Part shown: positions 1 to 8,034 of the stretch, in pieces
Numbering within the stretch: the stretch's first letter is position 1
Layout: the number at the start of each line of letters is the position of its first letter
DNA from: Lentzea sp. NBRC 105346
Lineage (GTDB): Bacteria; Actinomycetota; Actinomycetes; Mycobacteriales; Pseudonocardiaceae
Assembly: GCF_030269605.1 (NCBI RefSeq)
Contig: NZ_BSTQ01000018.1
Location: forward strand, 124,001 to 188,000
Direction of reading: 5' to 3'
DNA: 64,000 nucleotides
Made by a program: the position numbers and the translations under genes
The notes under the pieces: generated by a model
Seen by the model: the letters and a program-made list of their open reading frames with translations, nothing else
What the model was told of the DNA's origin: nothing
Databases searched by the model: none

Positions 1-99
1 GTCGACCGCGGGTACCGGATGAGCATCTGGCACGACGGCGCGTGGCGGCCCGAGGTTCGCGTGAACGACCGGGTGCGCAACTACCTCTTCCAGGTCTAG
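1..99 (+). CDS. C-terminal end of an unknown protein (partial)
   Basis: An open frame enters at base 1 and stops at TAG 97-99. It encodes 32 residues ending in RVNDRVRNYLFQV. Too little remains to assign a family. The stop codon shares its last base with the GTG start of the following Crp/Fnr gene (taGTG), so the two are probably co-transcribed and translationally coupled. The upstream partner of the Crp/cyclase-like pair therefore lies outside the window. Confidence 0.5.
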   Translation, partial: VDRGYRMSIWHDGAWRPEVRVNDRVRNYLFQV

Positions 100-716
100 T
101 GCGGGGTTTCCGGGCGCTCGTGCCCACCGAGGTCTGGTACGAGCTGCTGGAGACCGCGCGACGACGCGACTTCAAGGCCAACGAGCCGCTGCTGCGCGAA
201 GGCGCGCGCGGCTCGTTCCTGCTGGCGCTGCAGGAGGGGCGGGTCGCGGTGCTCAAGAGCGAGCGGCTCGTGGCGTTGCGCGGGCCGGGGGAGTTGGTCG
301 GCGAGATGGCGGCGCTGGACGGCAGCCCCCGGTCCGCCGCGGTCGTCGCGCTCGAACCCTGTGTGGCGTACGAGATCGCGGCCGATCCGTTCCAACGGTT
401 GCTCGCGCGGCATCACGCCGGCAACGCGCTCAGCACCTACCTGGCCGGCAAGGTCCGGCAGTCCGCCGGGCTCGCCACGACCAGGGCGGAGCCGCCGTTG
501 TGGCGTACCGCCGACCTGATCGTCAGGGTCGTCGACCTGGCCGGGCCGGACCACGACGTGGTCCCGATGTCGCAGTCCTGGATCGCCGGGGCGTTCGGCC
601 TGTCCCGCAACGCGATCGGCAAGGCCGTGCACGAGTTGTACGAACGCGGATTCCTCAGCGACACCAACCCGATCCGCGTCGCCGATCTCGAAGGTCTTCG
701 ACATCTTGTGACCTGA
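99..716 (+). CDS. Crp/Fnr-family transcriptional regulator
   Basis: About 205 residues with the Crp layout. An N-terminal cyclic-nucleotide-binding-type beta-roll (roughly residues 10-110) contains LLREGARGSFLLALQEGRVAV and GPGELVGEMAALDGSPRSA. A C-terminal winged helix-turn-helix (roughly 140-200) contains SQSWIAGAFGLSRNAIGKAVHEL. A longer frame opens at GTG 42, but GTG 99 is preferred because it sits on the stop of the upstream gene and starts just before the domain. The pocket does not obviously keep the canonical cAMP-binding Arg/Ser pair, so the ligand is open. The next gene, 62 bp on, encodes a class III cyclase-like protein, suggesting that this regulator may sense or control its product. 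The same pairing recurs at 41.5-43 kb. Confidence 0.85.
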   Translation: MRGFRALVPTEVWYELLETARRRDFKANEPLLREGARGSFLLALQEGRVAVLKSERLVALRGPGELVGEMAALDGSPRSAAVVALEPCVAYEIAADPFQRLLARHHAGNALSTYLAGKVRQSAGLATTRAEPPLWRTADLIVRVVDLAGPDHDVVPMSQSWIAGAFGLSRNAIGKAVHELYERGFLSDTNPIRVADLEGLRHLVT

Positions 717-778
717 GTCACAGTCGTGCTGCCACTTTGTGGGCACTCCGAAACACGCCACAGTGCCACGGTGTCGGC

Positions 779-1552
779 ATGACAATCCCCGACCTGCCCC
801 CGTACAGCGCCGTCGTGGTCGTCGACATGAAGGACTACAGCGGCCACAAGGGCGCTGACCACCGCATGCTGACCGAGCTGATCCCGGTGGTGCTGGAGCG
901 CACGTTCGCGCTGATCGGCCGCCTGGACATCTGGGAGAACCGCGAGTTCCCCGACAGCACCGGCGATGGCTACGCGATCGGCTTCCCGCCCCAGGTACTG
1001 CCGACGTTGATCGGTCCGTTCCTCGACAAGCTGCAGCAGGAACTGGAGTACCAGGACCAGGTGCTGCGCGCGGGCGACCGCAAGACGCGGCTGCGCATGC
1101 GAGTCGCGATCACGGTCGGGCCACTGGAGCGGGCGGACGGCGACGGCGACGGCACGGGGAACGCGCGGGTCGAGGCGCATCGGCTGGTCGACGCGGAACC
1201 GGTGCGGCGCCTGCTCGACAGCTCCGATCCGGACGTCACGTTCGTCGCCGCGATCCTGTCCGACCGGGTGTACCGCGACGTCGTCGAGGCTGGGTACTCA
1301 CCGAAGCCCGTGACCCAGTACGTCGCTGCGCCGGCCAGCGTGAAGACCTATAGCGGTAACGCATACCTGCACTGTCCCAAGCCTTCCGGCGACGTTCTGT
1401 CGACCGGTTACGCCGAGGCCGAACAGCCCAAGATGCCCGAGAAGAAGAAGGATCGCACGCCGAAGTACAGCAACCACAACGAGTTCTCCGGCACGGCCCA
1501 CGGCACGGTGATCCAGGCCGGCCGCATCGGCCGCGTGAACCACGACAAGTAG
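779..1552 (+). CDS. Class III nucleotidyl-cyclase-like protein with C-terminal amyloid-type motif
   Basis: 257 residues. The ATG at 779 was chosen because cyclase-type similarity begins immediately after it (MTIPDLPPYSAVVVVDMKDYSG); the longer open frame upstream overlaps the Crp gene. VVDMKDYS resembles the first metal-Asp motif of class III cyclases, and STGDGYAIGF the second (GDG). RMRVAITVG then matches the core strand, followed by GNARVEAHRL, where the catalytic Asn position appears to be Val and the Arg is kept. After a Lys/Glu-rich linker the protein ends in HNEFSGTAHGTVIQAGRIG (bases 1475-1531), which fits the N-x-F-x-G...V-x-Q-A-x-x-I-G pattern of PP/RHIM/BASS3 amyloid-signalling motifs. 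Inference: a signalling or effector protein of a conflict module whose motif-bearing partner is encoded elsewhere. Confidence 0.7.
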   Translation: MTIPDLPPYSAVVVVDMKDYSGHKGADHRMLTELIPVVLERTFALIGRLDIWENREFPDSTGDGYAIGFPPQVLPTLIGPFLDKLQQELEYQDQVLRAGDRKTRLRMRVAITVGPLERADGDGDGTGNARVEAHRLVDAEPVRRLLDSSDPDVTFVAAILSDRVYRDVVEAGYSPKPVTQYVAAPASVKTYSGNAYLHCPKPSGDVLSTGYAEAEQPKMPEKKKDRTPKYSNHNEFSGTAHGTVIQAGRIGRVNHDK

Positions 1553-1562
1553 GGGAAATAGA

Positions 1563-1600
1563 AGAGGACCTCGGCCCCTGGGGGTGGACCGAGGTCCTCT
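1563..1600. terminator. Bidirectional hairpin terminator
   Basis: A perfect 12-bp inverted repeat (AGAGGACCTCGG at 1563-1574 with CCGAGGTCCTCT at 1589-1600) with a 14-nt loop lies between two convergent genes, 10 bp after the cyclase-like stop and 10 bp before the acylase stop. Confidence 0.8.
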
Positions 1601-1610
1601 CTCGTGGGGT

Positions 1611-4600
1611 CTACGAGCCGTAGACCTCAAGTTCGTACAGAGAGTATCCGTAACGAGTGGCGCGCTCGGTACCCGTCATTCGGAGGTATCGCGCGTCCGT
1701 TGGTACGAATGACACAACGTCGTCCCCGCCGTTACCCGTTGTGGTGACGTAGACCTGGCGCCAGTTCGTGCCGTCCGAAGAGACCTCGACGCGGTATCCC
1801 TTGGCGTACGCGGATTCCCATCGCAACACCGCGCGACCGATCCGTTGCACGCTGCCGAGGTCTATTTGGATCCACTGGTCGTCGCTCCAGTCCGACGCCC
1901 ACCGCGAGCCGGTGTTGCCGTCCAGGACGTTCAGTGGTGGCAGGGTGTTCCAGCCCTTCTCGTAGCTGGACGCCGTGGCCGTCCGACCTCGGGCGACATT
2001 CGTCAGTGACGCTCCACGCCGGGACGGGAACTGCACGACCTGCTGGTAGGTCGGGCGGTTCTGCCAGGTCATCTTGTCCTGCGTGATGCCGCCCATCGCG
2101 CGGTGGATGATCGTGTCCGCGCACCACTGGTCGCCCGCGGCGCAGTCCGCGTCACCGGGGTAGACCTGGTTGGCGGGCTTCGCGGCGGCCTGCTTCAGCG
2201 TGTCCAGCAGGACCTGGCGGCACGCGGTCAGCACGCCGTTGCCGCAGTAGGTCTGCGGGAACGGGCTCTGCACCTGGTCGCCGAGGACCTTGCGGATGTC
2301 CTTGTCGACGTAGCCCCACCAGCCGTACTGGAACGCGGATCCCTTGTGCGGCGTGGCGTTCGGACCGCCATGGGCGTCCGAGGGGGACTCGTCGATCTGC
2401 ATGGCACCGGCCAGCGCGGTGTAGAGGTCCGTGCCCATCGGCTGGAACTCGGCCTGCACCAGCAGCGGCCACCATGCGTCGAGCACGCGGATCGCCTCTG
2501 CGTTGGCGTAGGCCTTGCTGCCCTTGGCCGTCTCCTTGCGCAGCGCGCCGGACCGCACCCAGTCGTCCAGTTTCTGGACGGTCGACGCGAGGGCCGGGTC
2601 GGACACGGCCGCGGTCTTGATGACCCGCAACAGGTGCGGCAGCACCTGTTCGCCGCGCAGGTCCGCGACGCCGGCCTCGGCCATCGCCTTGGTCAGCGAT
2701 GCGCGGGTCACCTTCTTGCCGCTCGTGACGAGAGCTTTCACTCGCGTGTCGAGGAGGTCGCCGCGGTGCACCGACGTGTAGTTGAACCCGCCCGCGGTGT
2801 AGCCGGGCGCCGGCTTGTTGTTCCAGGAGATGAAGTAGTCCTGGTTGAGCGCGTTCGGGTGCTGGGCGTACCCCGTGTACTGCGCCGTGTTGAGGTCGGC
2901 GTTCCAGCCCTCCCACTCGTAGGCCTGCTGGCCCCAGATCGGCAGGTTGGGGTCCACAGTGGACTTGCGCACCGGGTTGAGGCCCGAGTTGTAGTACGCG
3001 GCGTCCTTCGAGTCGACGTAGAGCCAGTTGAACGTGTAGCCGATCTTGGCCACCGTGCGCTGGAAGTCCTGTGCGGACCTCACCGCGGCCGGGTCGTTCA
3101 GCTCCTGAAACCCGATGATCGAGTCGACCTCGTGCAGGTACGTGGAACGCAGCGTGGTGTACGCGACCGGCTTGCCGCCGATCGTGCCGCGGTGCGTCAC
3201 GAGGCCGTACTTCGTGCGCCACATGACCAGCGTGTACGAGCCCTCCTTCGTGCCGTCCGCGACGGTCGGCTTCCAGGAGTTCTTGCGCTCCAGCCGTTCC
3301 AGCGGCAGGCACTGGTCGCGCCACTTGTAGGACTGCGACGCCTTCGTCGGCGTGCCACCGTTCGGCTCGCACAGCTCGACGGCGTACGAGTCGATGATGT
3401 CCTGACCGGCCGACGTCGCGCTCCACGAGTAGTCGACGCCGCGGCCGAGCTGCACGTACATGCTGACGCCCGCGAACGAGACGCCGCGCGACCGCAGGCC
3501 CGGACCGTTGAGCTCCTGCAGCATCAGCAGCTGCGGCGCGAAGTAGCCGGTCTGCGGGCCCCACACGGCGACCGGGTTGCCGGTGTCGGTGTAGGCGCCG
3601 GAGACCGCGAGCGCGTTGGACATGCCGTGCCGCGTCGCCAGGTCGGCGGGCAGGACGCCGTCCTCGAACAGGCCGCGCACCTTCTCCTGGTCCGCCGGCG
3701 CGGCTACGGCCGTGGTGCCCTGGCCGCCGACCTCGTCGTAGACCATGCGCTCGGGAGTCACGCTGCCCGCGTCCGGCAGCGCGACCCCCTGCGGGTTCGC
3801 CGGTGAGGAGGAGTAGGGGAACGACTGTCCGTTGTGGACGGTGTGCACGGCCTCCGGGTCGTTCTGCGCGCGGAACGCGCGCCACACCTGGTCGCCCATG
3901 GTGGCGCCGTACTTGTTCTGCGCGGCGAGCTTCACCAGCGCCGACTGGACTTCGCCGCCGCCGCCCGCGCCGAACAGACCGCCGACGACGGAGGCGATCG
4001 CGACCATGTCGGTCGCCTTGAACGGCTGGATGTCGTTCCAGTTCGTGATGGAGTCCGCGTGCCCGGTCAGGACGTACTCGCCGGGGAAGTTGCGGTCGTG
4101 GACGGACTTCGTCAGGTAGGCGTTGATGCCGTCGATGTAGTCCTTCACGTCCTGCAGCGCCTGCTGACCGCGCGGACCGCTGTTCGCGACGCGGTCGATC
4201 TGGGCCTGCAGGTCTGCTTCGGTGTAGGCGATCTGGCTGTAGAAACCCTGTTCCAGCGCGCGGTTGCCGGGTGCGCCGCCGGCGAACCCGCTGAGCGTGC
4301 CGCGACCGAGGTGGCGGAACAGGTCCATCAGCCACAACCGGTCCTGGGCGGCGGCGTATCCCGCGCCGAACTCGGTACCGGACCGGGTGGTGCCGTTGAT
4401 GTGCGCCATGCCGATCTTCTTGTCGCGCACGATCGTCACGTCCGAACGTGGCTTGATCGTGCTCTCGACCTGGTCGGCGGGCACACCGAAGGAGGCGTCG
4501 TTGTAGAAGTCGCTGAGCTGCTCGTTCGTCAGGCCGGTGAACCCGGACGACATCGCGTCGTACTTGCCGAGCTGGTCCGCGGCGTGCGCGGGCCGGGTGC

Positions 4601-4811
4601 CGAACGCCTTGTGCGCCAGGATCTCGGCGAGCGTCGCGTTGCCGTTCTGACCGGGTGGCAGCACATCGCCGCACTGCCCGAGGCAGTAGTCGTCGGCGGT
4701 GAACGCGGCTTCTCTCGTGTCCTCGGCCTGCGCGGAACTGATCATCGAAGCGGTGACGGCGGCCGTGGCGAGCAGGGTGACCACGGCACGCCTGTTGGCG
4801 GCTCTCCGCAT
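1611..4811 (-). CDS. Secreted penicillin-acylase-family (Ntn) hydrolase with C-terminal F5/8 C domain
   Basis: About 1066 residues. ATG 4811 is preferred over ATG 4832 because a GAGAGGAG ribosome site lies about 10 nt upstream; the protein then opens with MRRAANRR and a hydrophobic stretch ending SSAQA, a Sec or Tat signal peptide. The body is a penicillin/AHL acylase: an alpha-chain region (GAGYAAAQDRLWLMDLFRH) is followed near residue 395 by GMSNALAVSG, where the Ser should become the N-terminal nucleophile after self-cleavage. The last ~140 residues form a discoidin/F5-8 C carbohydrate-binding domain (VLDGNTGSRWASDW, RYLRMTG). Such acylases hydrolyse amide-linked acyl groups (beta-lactams, N-acyl-homoserine lactones, lipopeptides); the substrate here cannot be read from sequence. 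Confidence 0.88.
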   Translation of the reverse strand: MRRAANRRAVVTLLATAAVTASMISSAQAEDTREAAFTADDYCLGQCGDVLPPGQNGNATLAEILAHKAFGTRPAHAADQLGKYDAMSSGFTGLTNEQLSDFYNDASFGVPADQVESTIKPRSDVTIVRDKKIGMAHINGTTRSGTEFGAGYAAAQDRLWLMDLFRHLGRGTLSGFAGGAPGNRALEQGFYSQIAYTEADLQAQIDRVANSGPRGQQALQDVKDYIDGINAYLTKSVHDRNFPGEYVLTGHADSITNWNDIQPFKATDMVAIASVVGGLFGAGGGGEVQSALVKLAAQNKYGATMGDQVWRAFRAQNDPEAVHTVHNGQSFPYSSSPANPQGVALPDAGSVTPERMVYDEVGGQGTTAVAAPADQEKVRGLFEDGVLPADLATRHGMSNALAVSGAYTDTGNPVAVWGPQTGYFAPQLLMLQELNGPGLRSRGVSFAGVSMYVQLGRGVDYSWSATSAGQDIIDSYAVELCEPNGGTPTKASQSYKWRDQCLPLERLERKNSWKPTVADGTKEGSYTLVMWRTKYGLVTHRGTIGGKPVAYTTLRSTYLHEVDSIIGFQELNDPAAVRSAQDFQRTVAKIGYTFNWLYVDSKDAAYYNSGLNPVRKSTVDPNLPIWGQQAYEWEGWNADLNTAQYTGYAQHPNALNQDYFISWNNKPAPGYTAGGFNYTSVHRGDLLDTRVKALVTSGKKVTRASLTKAMAEAGVADLRGEQVLPHLLRVIKTAAVSDPALASTVQKLDDWVRSGALRKETAKGSKAYANAEAIRVLDAWWPLLVQAEFQPMGTDLYTALAGAMQIDESPSDAHGGPNATPHKGSAFQYGWWGYVDKDIRKVLGDQVQSPFPQTYCGNGVLTACRQVLLDTLKQAAAKPANQVYPGDADCAAGDQWCADTIIHRAMGGITQDKMTWQNRPTYQQVVQFPSRRGASLTNVARGRTATASSYEKGWNTLPPLNVLDGNTGSRWASDWSDDQWIQIDLGSVQRIGRAVLRWESAYAKGYRVEVSSDGTNWRQVYVTTTGNGGDDVVSFVPTDARYLRMTGTERATRYGYSLYELEVYGS

Positions 4812-4900
4812 GACCGCAGAGCTCCTCTCCATGCAGGGCTGGTGTGGCGCACGTTACTTTCGGTACGGCACTTTGCGAAAGCCTTTCACGTTCTAATCGT

Positions 4901-4924
4901 CTGATCGGGCGCTGAATCGATCAG
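4901..4924. promoter_or_regulatory. Inverted repeat in divergent promoter region
   Basis: CTGATCG (4901-4907) and CGATCAG (4918-4924) form a perfect 7-bp inverted repeat with a 10-bp spacer, in the 130-bp region between the divergent acylase and amidase genes. It has the geometry of an operator for a dimeric regulator. The regulator is unknown. Confidence 0.3.
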
Positions 4925-4942
4925 GTGTGGCATCAAGATCGG

Positions 4943-5539
4943 ATGCGGAGGCGAACGTTCCTCATCGGTGTGGCGGCGCTCCCGGTAGCGGGCGGCTCGC
5001 CACCCATCCGGACCTGCGAAGACTGGGGTGCGCGGCCGCCTCAGGAGCCGCTCGTTCTCGTCGGGCGGCCGGTCCGGATCCTGATCCACCACACGGCGAC
5101 CGCGAACTCCGACGACCTGTCGATCGGGCACGCGTACGAGCTGGCGCGGTGGATCCAGGACCTGCACATGGACACCAACGGCTGGGCCGACTCCGGTCAG
5201 CACTTCACGATCAGTCGCGGCGGCGTGCTGATGGAGGGCCGGCACGGCAGCCGGGACGCCCTGGAGGCCGGTGATCGCATGGTCGTGGGCGCCCACTGTC
5301 CGGGCCAGAACGACCGTGCGATCGGAATCGAGAACGAAGGCATCTACATGGACACGGTGCCGCCACAACAACAGTGGGATTCACTCGTTCAGTTCTGCGC
5401 ACACGTGTGTGATCGGTACAACATTCCAACCACTGAGATTTTTGGACATCGAGACTTCTTCGTCACTCAGTGTCCCGGTGACGCCCTCTATGCCATGCTC
5501 CCGCGCTTACGCAGCGAAGTTGCCGCGCAATTCCGGTAA
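4943..5539 (+). CDS. Tat-exported N-acetylmuramoyl-L-alanine amidase / PGRP-type amidase_2
   Basis: 198 residues from ATG 4943 (GTG 4925 is an in-frame alternative). The N-terminus MRRRTFLIGVAALPVAGG is a compact twin-arginine signal. The amidase_2/PGRP zinc site is visible: first His in LIHHTAT, second His in IFGHRDF, Cys in TQCPGD. It should cleave the amide between MurNAc and the stem peptide in exported form. Length fits a catalytic domain only, with no wall-binding repeats. It diverges from the acylase gene, so both may be exported wall- or amide-active enzymes under shared control. Confidence 0.88.
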   Translation: MRRRTFLIGVAALPVAGGSPPIRTCEDWGARPPQEPLVLVGRPVRILIHHTATANSDDLSIGHAYELARWIQDLHMDTNGWADSGQHFTISRGGVLMEGRHGSRDALEAGDRMVVGAHCPGQNDRAIGIENEGIYMDTVPPQQQWDSLVQFCAHVCDRYNIPTTEIFGHRDFFVTQCPGDALYAMLPRLRSEVAAQFR

Positions 5540-5671
5540 CTGTGAACGTGGACGATCTCCCGGCAAATCTCCTACCACATGATGAGATAACTGAGAATTA
5601 ACGCGAGCTTGCGTGTTCGTACGCGAAGCTTGCGCCATGTGGGAGCACGGAACGCCAATGCGGGAGGCGTC

Positions 5672-6319
5672 GTGATCAAGGTTTTGCTGGCCGACGACGA
5701 GGATCTCGTTCGCTCGGGCCTCCGCATGATCCTGAGCAGCGTCGGTGACATCGAAGTGGTCGCCGAATGCGACGACGGGCACCTGGTGGCCGACCTGGCG
5801 CGCCAGCACCGTCCTCATGTCGTGCTGTTGGACATCCGTATGCGCACCTCGGACGGGCTTGCGGCACTGCGGCGGCTGCGGACGCTGCCCGATCAGCCTC
5901 GGGTGTGCATCCTGACCACGTTCGACGTTGACGAGTACGTTTCCGAGGCCTTGCGGCTAGGGGCTTCCGGGTTCCTGTTGAAGGACACCGAGCCTGAGCA
6001 GCTGGTCAAGGCGGTGCGGGATCTGGCTCGCGGGGGCGCGGTGCTCGACCCCGGGGTTGCGGCTCGGGTGCTTGCCGCGGTCGCTGACGGAGAGCGGATG
6101 GCTGAGCCTGCTCGGCGGTTGCTGTCCTCGCTTTCGGAGCGGGAGCGTGAGGTGCTCGTGCTCATCGGGCAGGGGATGTCGAACGCCGAGATCGGCGGGA
6201 CTCTTCATCTGTCCGAGGCGACCGTTAAGGGGTATGTGTCCTCGGTGCTGGGGAAGATCGGGGCTGTTAATCGGGTTCAGGCTGCGTTGGTGGCTTATCG
6301 CGGCGGGTTGATCGCCTGA
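5672..6319 (+). CDS. NarL/FixJ-family two-component response regulator (orphan)
   Basis: 215 residues. GTG 5672 is preferred to the upstream start at 5609 because GGGAGG lies 5 nt before it and the receiver domain begins at once (MIKVLLADDEDLVRSGLRMIL). The phospho-acceptor Asp is in HVVLLDIRM, the switch Thr in CILTTF, and the conserved Lys in FLLKD. The C-terminal LuxR-type helix-turn-helix reads LSEREREVLVLIGQGMSNAEI. No histidine kinase is adjacent, so it is an orphan regulator or partnered in trans. Confidence 0.92.
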   Translation: MIKVLLADDEDLVRSGLRMILSSVGDIEVVAECDDGHLVADLARQHRPHVVLLDIRMRTSDGLAALRRLRTLPDQPRVCILTTFDVDEYVSEALRLGASGFLLKDTEPEQLVKAVRDLARGGAVLDPGVAARVLAAVADGERMAEPARRLLSSLSEREREVLVLIGQGMSNAEIGGTLHLSEATVKGYVSSVLGKIGAVNRVQAALVAYRGGLIA

Positions 6320-6339
6320 TCCCGCGCCCTGCTTGTGGG

Positions 6340-6380
6340 GTTATCCACAGGGATGGGGAGTTGTCCACAGGTTGTGGATT
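6340..6380. promoter_or_regulatory. Cluster of DnaA-box-like sequences
   Basis: TTATCCACA (6341-6349), TTGTCCACA (6361-6369) and an inverted box read from TTGTGGATT (6371-6379) lie within 40 bp in the gap between the convergent response regulator and diguanylate cyclase genes. The first two match the DnaA consensus TTRTCCACA. No dnaA or dnaN is nearby, so this is not oriC but could titrate DnaA. Confidence 0.45.
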
Positions 6381-6419
6381 GCGGGCGTGACCTGCGGTTT
6401 TGATCGGTAGGATATGCGC

Positions 6420-6448
6420 AAGGGGTGCCCCGGACGGGGGGACCCCTT
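6420..6448. terminator. Hairpin terminator between convergent genes
   Basis: AAGGGGT (6420-6426) pairs with ACCCCTT (6442-6448), and inner CCCC pairs with GGGG, leaving one bulged G. A TGCTTTT stretch follows on the + strand. It ends the response regulator transcript and possibly the opposing one. Confidence 0.65.
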
Positions 6449-6481
6449 GGTGCTTTTGCTGCCGTTTCGTGCGGGCGGGTG

Positions 6482-7981
6482 CTAGTTCCCGCTGACGATC
6501 TCTGGGACTTCCTCGCAGGAGGGTTCGACCTCGACTCTGTTGCGGCCGTGGCGTTTTGCTCGGTACAGGGCCATGTCCGCCGCTGCGAACAGCTGGTCCA
6601 GCTTTGCCGGACCCGCTGCCACGCCGATCGACACGGTGGGGCGGCGGGCCGTGCCCAGCACCATCGTCCAGTCGTGGCCGTCCACCGCCGCGCGGATGCG
6701 TTCCGCGACCATGGGGCCGATGTCGCGGTCGTTGGAGGCGTCGCCCAGCAGTACTACGAACTCGTCGCCAGCCCAGCGCGCTACCAGGTCGTCGGCCCGG
6801 CACTCGCGGCGTAGTAGTTGGGCGATTTCCCGTAGGGCCGCGTCGCCCGCCGCGTGGCCCGCGTCGTCGTTGACTCCCTTGAACCAGTCGACGTCGACCA
6901 GGACCAGCCACGGCACTCGGCCGCGGGCGGCGGTGGATTCGAGTAGTGCCTGCGCGGCGCGCTCCAGGCCCAGGCGGTTGGCCAGGCCGGTCAGTGGGTC
7001 GCGGGCTGCTGCTTCCTGGGCCGCTACAGCCAGTCGTTGGGCCTGCACCGCGACCCGGCGTTGTTCCAAGGCCTGGCCCAGGCCCTCCTGGAGGGTTTCG
7101 GTGGCGGTTCGGCTCGCTGCCACGGAACGGCGTAGTGCGGCGGCTTCGCCTACCGAGTCGCCCAGGGCGGCGCAGATGTCGGCCAGTTCGGTGGAGAAAC
7201 GGAGGAGAAGAGAGGTGTCGTTGATGCGTTCCGCGTTCGTCACCGCGCGTGAGGCGTAGGTGCGGGCCTCGGCCAGGTTGCCCTGTTCGCGGCGTACTAC
7301 TGCCAGGACCCAGTTGCCTACCGAGATGCCCCACAGGTCGTCCGCCACGGTCGCCAGGTGGAGGGTTTCGCGGGCTACCTGTTCGGACTTTTCCAGTTCG
7401 CCTACGCCGGCCAGTGAGCGGCCGAAGGCGCCCAGCAGGGCTCGGTGCAGGATCTCGTCCTTGACAAGCGCCAGGCCCTCTTCCAGGTAGCCGCGGGCCT
7501 CTTCGAAGATCGCTGGGGCGGCCTCGGCCGGGCCGGAGCACGCGCGGAAGTTGAGGAGGCCGCCCACTCGTTGCAGGCACTGGGCGAGGGTGTCGGTGTT
7601 GCCCGCGCGGCGGCCTACCTGGACTGAGAGGCGGACCATGTCCAGGGCCGCTCGGCGGTTGCCGATTCCTTCCAGTAGATAGCCGAGGGAGCCCAGGGTC
7701 TGGGCTACCGCAGGACTGTCCACGCGGTCGGCCTCCAGGTCGGTCCACCCTTCGGCGGCCAGTTCCAGGGCCAGCGGGATGCGGCCCAAACGCCAGGCCA
7801 GAACCGCGCGGTTCACCAGTACGGCGGAGCGCACCCAGCGGTCCACGCCGGGCGACACCTTTGTGACGACCTCGTCGAACAGGCTGTTCGCCTCCGGTAG
7901 GCGCCCAGCGTTCAGCAGCGCGCGGACCTCACGGTCCAGTCGCGGAATCTGGCCCGCCACCAGCGGATCGCGCTGTTCCAC
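6482..7981 (-). CDS. TPR-containing diguanylate cyclase (GGDEF domain, AGDEF signature)
   Basis: 499 residues starting at GTG. The first ~320 are helical tetratricopeptide-like repeats (GRLPEANSLFDEV, LGSLGYLLEGIGNRRAALDMV, GNLAEARTYASRAV) followed by a coiled linker. The last ~170 form a GGDEF domain: DPLTGLANRLGLE, VDVDWFKGVNDDAGHAAGD and catalytic RWAGDEFVVLL. The signature is AGDEF, a variant found in active enzymes. An RxxD inhibitory site (RADD) sits five residues before it, so product feedback is likely. It makes c-di-GMP from GTP, in Streptomyces a regulator of the vegetative-to-sporulation switch. No membrane segment is visible; the repeats suggest control by a protein partner. Confidence 0.9.
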   Translation of the reverse strand: MEQRDPLVAGQIPRLDREVRALLNAGRLPEANSLFDEVVTKVSPGVDRWVRSAVLVNRAVLAWRLGRIPLALELAAEGWTDLEADRVDSPAVAQTLGSLGYLLEGIGNRRAALDMVRLSVQVGRRAGNTDTLAQCLQRVGGLLNFRACSGPAEAAPAIFEEARGYLEEGLALVKDEILHRALLGAFGRSLAGVGELEKSEQVARETLHLATVADDLWGISVGNWVLAVVRREQGNLAEARTYASRAVTNAERINDTSLLLRFSTELADICAALGDSVGEAAALRRSVAASRTATETLQEGLGQALEQRRVAVQAQRLAVAAQEAAARDPLTGLANRLGLERAAQALLESTAARGRVPWLVLVDVDWFKGVNDDAGHAAGDAALREIAQLLRRECRADDLVARWAGDEFVVLLGDASNDRDIGPMVAERIRAAVDGHDWTMVLGTARRPTVSIGVAAGPAKLDQLFAAADMALYRAKRHGRNRVEVEPSCEEVPEIVSGN

Positions 7982-8034
7982 TCTGTTCTCGACTCCGTTC
8001 CGACTCGCCTAGCAGCCGGTTGAGCCCCCACAGG

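Noticed and set aside
2152..4674. 840-codon open frame on the minus strand inside the acylase gene
   Set aside because: Arg/Gly/Ala-rich translation without domain motifs; an alternative frame of a clear secreted hydrolase in GC-rich DNA.
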